A stretch of DNA of 64,000 bases from Desmodesmus armatus. Taxonomy: Eukaryota; Chlorophyta; Chlorophyceae; Sphaeropleales; Scenedesmaceae. Below the pieces are notes generated by a model. It made no database searches. It had not been told where the DNA came from and saw nothing but the letters and a program-made list of their open reading frames with translations. Each line of letters starts with the position of its first letter. Position 1 is the stretch's first letter. Location: the NCBI GenBank assembly GCA_007449985.2, contig VIIQ02000010.1, positions 682,001-746,000 on the forward strand, in the 5' to 3' direction. Both the position numbers and the translations under genes were made by a program. Positions 61,440 to 64,000 of this stretch are shown here, piece by piece.

Positions 61440-63386
61440 GCCCCAGCGCTTGGGTCGGTGCGCCAGTCATTGGCGCGCCATCGGGGCCTCCCCCACAGTC
61501 GTTTCTTGGTTGCAGCATGGTGTGCCTGTGGAGTGGCGGGGGGGCCGTCCCCCACCCCCCTTCTACAAGAAACCCCTGCCGTCTACTCATTCTCAGCGGC
61601 AGTGGTGGTTGCACACAGAGGCTCCTCGTTTTGTGAAGCTTGGGGTGTTAACACAGTTGGACGCCCGGCCTGACCACTGTTCTAATGCCTTTTGCGTGCC
61701 TAAAGGGGAGACCTGGCGGTTAGTTGTCAACCTGAAGCACAGCAACAAGTTTAATGTTGCTCACAAGTGCCGTTTTGAGACGCTGCGTATGTTGCAGCGC
61801 TACGACCTTGCCAATGCTTGGGCGGTGAAAGCGGACAGGACGCTTTCTACCAGGTGCCTTTGCACCCTTCTGCGCGTGACTACTTTTGTTTTGAGTTTGC
61901 TAGTTGCTATTACAGGATCAATTGCCTCCCCTTTGGCTGGAACAATTCTCCCTATTATTTCACCAAGGTTACGCGCCCCTTTGTTGCCCACCTGCGCGCT
62001 CCTTTCCACACCCCGGTTCCCCCTGGCTGCATGTACCCCTCCCCCTCTGGAGGCTTGGCACGCACAGGGTGTCGTGTGCTGCCATACTTGGACGATTTTC
62101 TTTTCTTGTTCCCTGACCCTGAGAGTGCGGCTGCTGGTGCTCAGTGGATCCTGTCCCTGATGTACTGGCTTGGTTTCACACCGCACCCAAAGAAGTCAGT
62201 TTGGCAGCCGTGTCAGCAGTTGGAGCACCTAGGGCTCACTGTCGACCTGGCGGCTGGCACCTTTGCCGTCCCCCCTGCCAAAGTGGCCAGGCTGGCTCGC
62301 CTGGCCAAGGGCCTCATTGTTTCAGCCAAGCTGAACAAGCGCTTGGTGCCCAAGCGCGACCTGGCGTCTTTCTGTGGTTATGCTCAGTCTGTTCGGTTGG
62401 CTGTCATGCCTGCCAATTTGTTCTTGCGTGCTCTGTACGATGATTGCAGCAGTGTCAAGGGTTGGGGCGGCGATGTGCGCCTCTCCCGGCAGTCTTTCAG
62501 GGACCTTGAGTGGTGGTGTCAGATCCCTGAGCAGCACCTAGTCTCTCCTATCAGGTTGAGGCCTGCTGCCATCGACTTGTTTGTAGATGCTTCTGACCTG
62601 GGCTGGGGCGCTGTGATTCCCGACCTTGCTGAAAGCCCTGATTCAGTAGCTTCTGGTCGTTGGTCTGTTGAGGAACAATGTATGCACATCAACCAGAAGG
62701 AAATGCGCGCTGTGCGCTATGCCTTGCTGTCCTACGCGCCACTGGTACGAGACAGGGTTGTGCGATTGTTTGAAGACAATACTGTTACGCAGAGTGTTTT
62801 GGGTAGGTTTGCCTCGCGTTCAGCAGCACTTATGGCTGAGTATCGTCTGCTGTGGGCGGTGCTGGACAGCCTGCATGTGCACCTTCAGGTTGTCCGGGTC
62901 TCCTCTGAGTCCAATCTGGCTGACGCCCCGTCCCGCTTTGTGGACCATGGGGATTTCCAGTTGCACCCGCGCATCTTTTGCGCCCTCAACACCCTGTGGG
63001 GCCCTCACACCCTAGACCTGTTTGCTGCTGACAGTAACACACAGCTGCCGCTGTTCTTCAGCATGCACCGCTGCCCAGGCAGCTCTGGCGCGAATGCATT
63101 CCTGCAACCTTGGCATGGGCACAATGCCTACGCCTGCCCGCCCTTCAACAGCAGTGTCTTGCTGCAGCTAGCTCAGAAGGTGCGGGAGGACCGTGCTACT
63201 GTCACTGTGGTGGTTCCTTGTTGGCCTGCTCAGCCGTGGTTTCACGAGTTGATGTTGATGGCTAAAGACAGCATGTACCTGCCAAATGCCACCTTCATTG
63301 CAGGCCCTTCTGGGCAGGCCCACCTGCCCAGCCAGCATTGGCGGATTATGGCTATCAGGATTGAGCACGGTGGCTTTGGCTTGTAG
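61440..63386 (+). mobile_element. DIRS-like retroelement polyprotein: reverse transcriptase and RNase H
   Basis: The N-terminal part (61440 to about 61836) reads LGRCASHWRAIGASPTVVSW, HCSNAFCVPKGETWRLVVNL and KHSNKFNV. After a one-base shift at about 61836-61845 it continues DAFYQVPLHPSARDYFCFEF, INCLPFGWNNSPYYFTKV and the catalytic VLPYLDDFLFLF. RNase H shows DLFVDASDLGWGAVI, NQKEMRAVRYAL, LFEDNTVTQ and SNLADAPSR, i.e. the D-E-D-D set. A C-terminal segment (LDLFAADSNTQLPLFFS, YACPPFNSSVLLQL, VVPCWPAQPWFHEL) is what DIRS-group elements carry after RNase H. It ends with TAG at 63384. No tyrosine recombinase, protease or integrase appears in the window. The single shift makes activity uncertain. 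Confidence 0.85.
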
Positions 63387-64000
63387 CAGTGATGCAACCG
63401 TTTGCCCCTGCTAGCTGTCTTTTGCTGGAGTGTTGCTGCTAATGCCGCTCAGGCAGCAGCCATGCCACCGCCCCGGGCGCGTGTGCTTGCAACAGCAGCA
63501 GTGCCGTCATGTCGCTCTTTTGGGTTGCCGCCCGCTCCTTTGCTGCGGCAAAAACGTGTTTAGACTAGCTGTCGTCTGCTGAGTGATGCGGCCGTGGCTC
63601 AGGCAGCAACTATGGCAGCGCGCCTATGGCTCGCGTTGCGGTGTGCAGACAGCAACCTGATATGTGTTCCTTCTTGGGTTTGCCCGCTCATGTGCAGCGG
63701 CCATGCATGTCTCGGCTAGCCGTCGGTTGCTTGAGTGATGCGGCCATTTGGCACAGGCAGCGGCTATGGCAGCGCGCCTCTGACTCGCGTTGCGGTGTGC
63801 TGGCGAAAGCAGCCTTGACATTCTCTCCGGACTTGGGTCTGCGCCCGCTCCTTTGCAGCGGCCGTTCGTGTTTCGGCTAGCCGCCGTTTGCTGTAGTGAT
63901 GCGGCCATTCGGCTAAGGCAGCAGCTATGGCAGCGCGCCTCTGGCACGCGTTGCGGTTTGCTGGCGACAACAGCCTGGACATCGTCCTATACGGTCACCC
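63387..64000 (+). repeat. About 155-bp tandem array downstream of the RT, cut by the window edge
   Basis: The phrase TGATGCGGCC recurs at 63584, 63736 and 63897 (periods 152 and 161). Each is followed by GCAG...CTATGGCAGCGCGCCT, CGTTGCGGT and, in complete units, GCCCGCTC and CGGCTAGCCG. A degenerate earlier unit begins near 63438. At least four copies, continuing past the window. No coding frame spans it credibly. Confidence 0.85.

Noticed and set aside
61261..62160. The frame after 61840 in the first RT reading frame as a real C-terminus
   Set aside because: Beyond the shift it loses all RT motifs, while the neighbouring frame carries DAFYQVPLHP through YLDD. It is a continuation by chance.
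61440..63386. Reverse transcriptase as an LTR/gypsy or retroviral pol
   Set aside because: No protease, integrase or LTRs are visible, and the segment after RNase H matches what DIRS-group elements carry.

Overview
The window is nuclear DNA of a green alga. The genes are split by many GT-AG introns. Several are of plant type: GDP-mannose epimerase, an agmatine deiminase and an RR-type tandem CCCH zinc-finger protein. The sequence is full of CAG/CTG and TG/CA low-complexity tracts. TGTAA, the polyadenylation signal of chlorophyte algae, occurs downstream of several stops. Chlamydomonadales, perhaps Haematococcus-like, is my best guess and is inference only. The standard code fits. Introns and UTRs are TG-rich on the transcribed sense strand, so CA-rich plus-strand stretches mark minus-strand transcription.

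Layout. 1-6.4 kb: gamma-glutamyl hydrolase (-), a securin/PATRONUS-like candidate (+) and an AIG2-like gamma-glutamylcyclotransferase (+). 6.4-10.9 kb: UTR-like and unassigned sequence. 10.9-13.8 kb: GDP-mannose 3,5-epimerase (-). 14.9-18.1 kb: RRP1/Nop52 rRNA-processing protein (-), head to head across 93 bp with a D-2-hydroxyacid dehydrogenase (+, 18.2-22.3 kb). 24.5-28.4 kb: agmatine deiminase (+). 29.2-30.2 kb: a repeat cluster with inverted minisatellite arrays and a perfect 145-bp palindrome. 31.6-34.8 kb: OXA1 insertase (-). 35.2-38.5 kb: a VTT/TVP38-type membrane protein (+). 40.7-44.1 kb: ALG6 glucosyltransferase (-). 44.1-49.2 kb: no credible exons. 49.2-50.7 kb: tandem CCCH zinc-finger protein (-). 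51-59.6 kb: unidentified minus-strand exons and two near-identical 0.74/0.85-kb repeats whose borders fall on splice-site dinucleotides, so they are introner candidates. 60.9-64 kb: a DIRS-like reverse transcriptase/RNase H element followed by a roughly 155-bp tandem array that runs off the window.

The genes are ordinary housekeeping functions (folate, ascorbate, polyamines, ribosome biogenesis, membrane insertion, N-glycosylation) and form no operon-like unit. Five genes (epimerase, RRP1, dehydrogenase, deiminase, ALG6) reconstruct without breaks. Several others need single-base shifts, mostly at homopolymers, which looks like residual consensus error rather than pseudogenes. The most interesting observations are the candidate introners, the palindrome, a 34-bp intronic hairpin and the retroelement.
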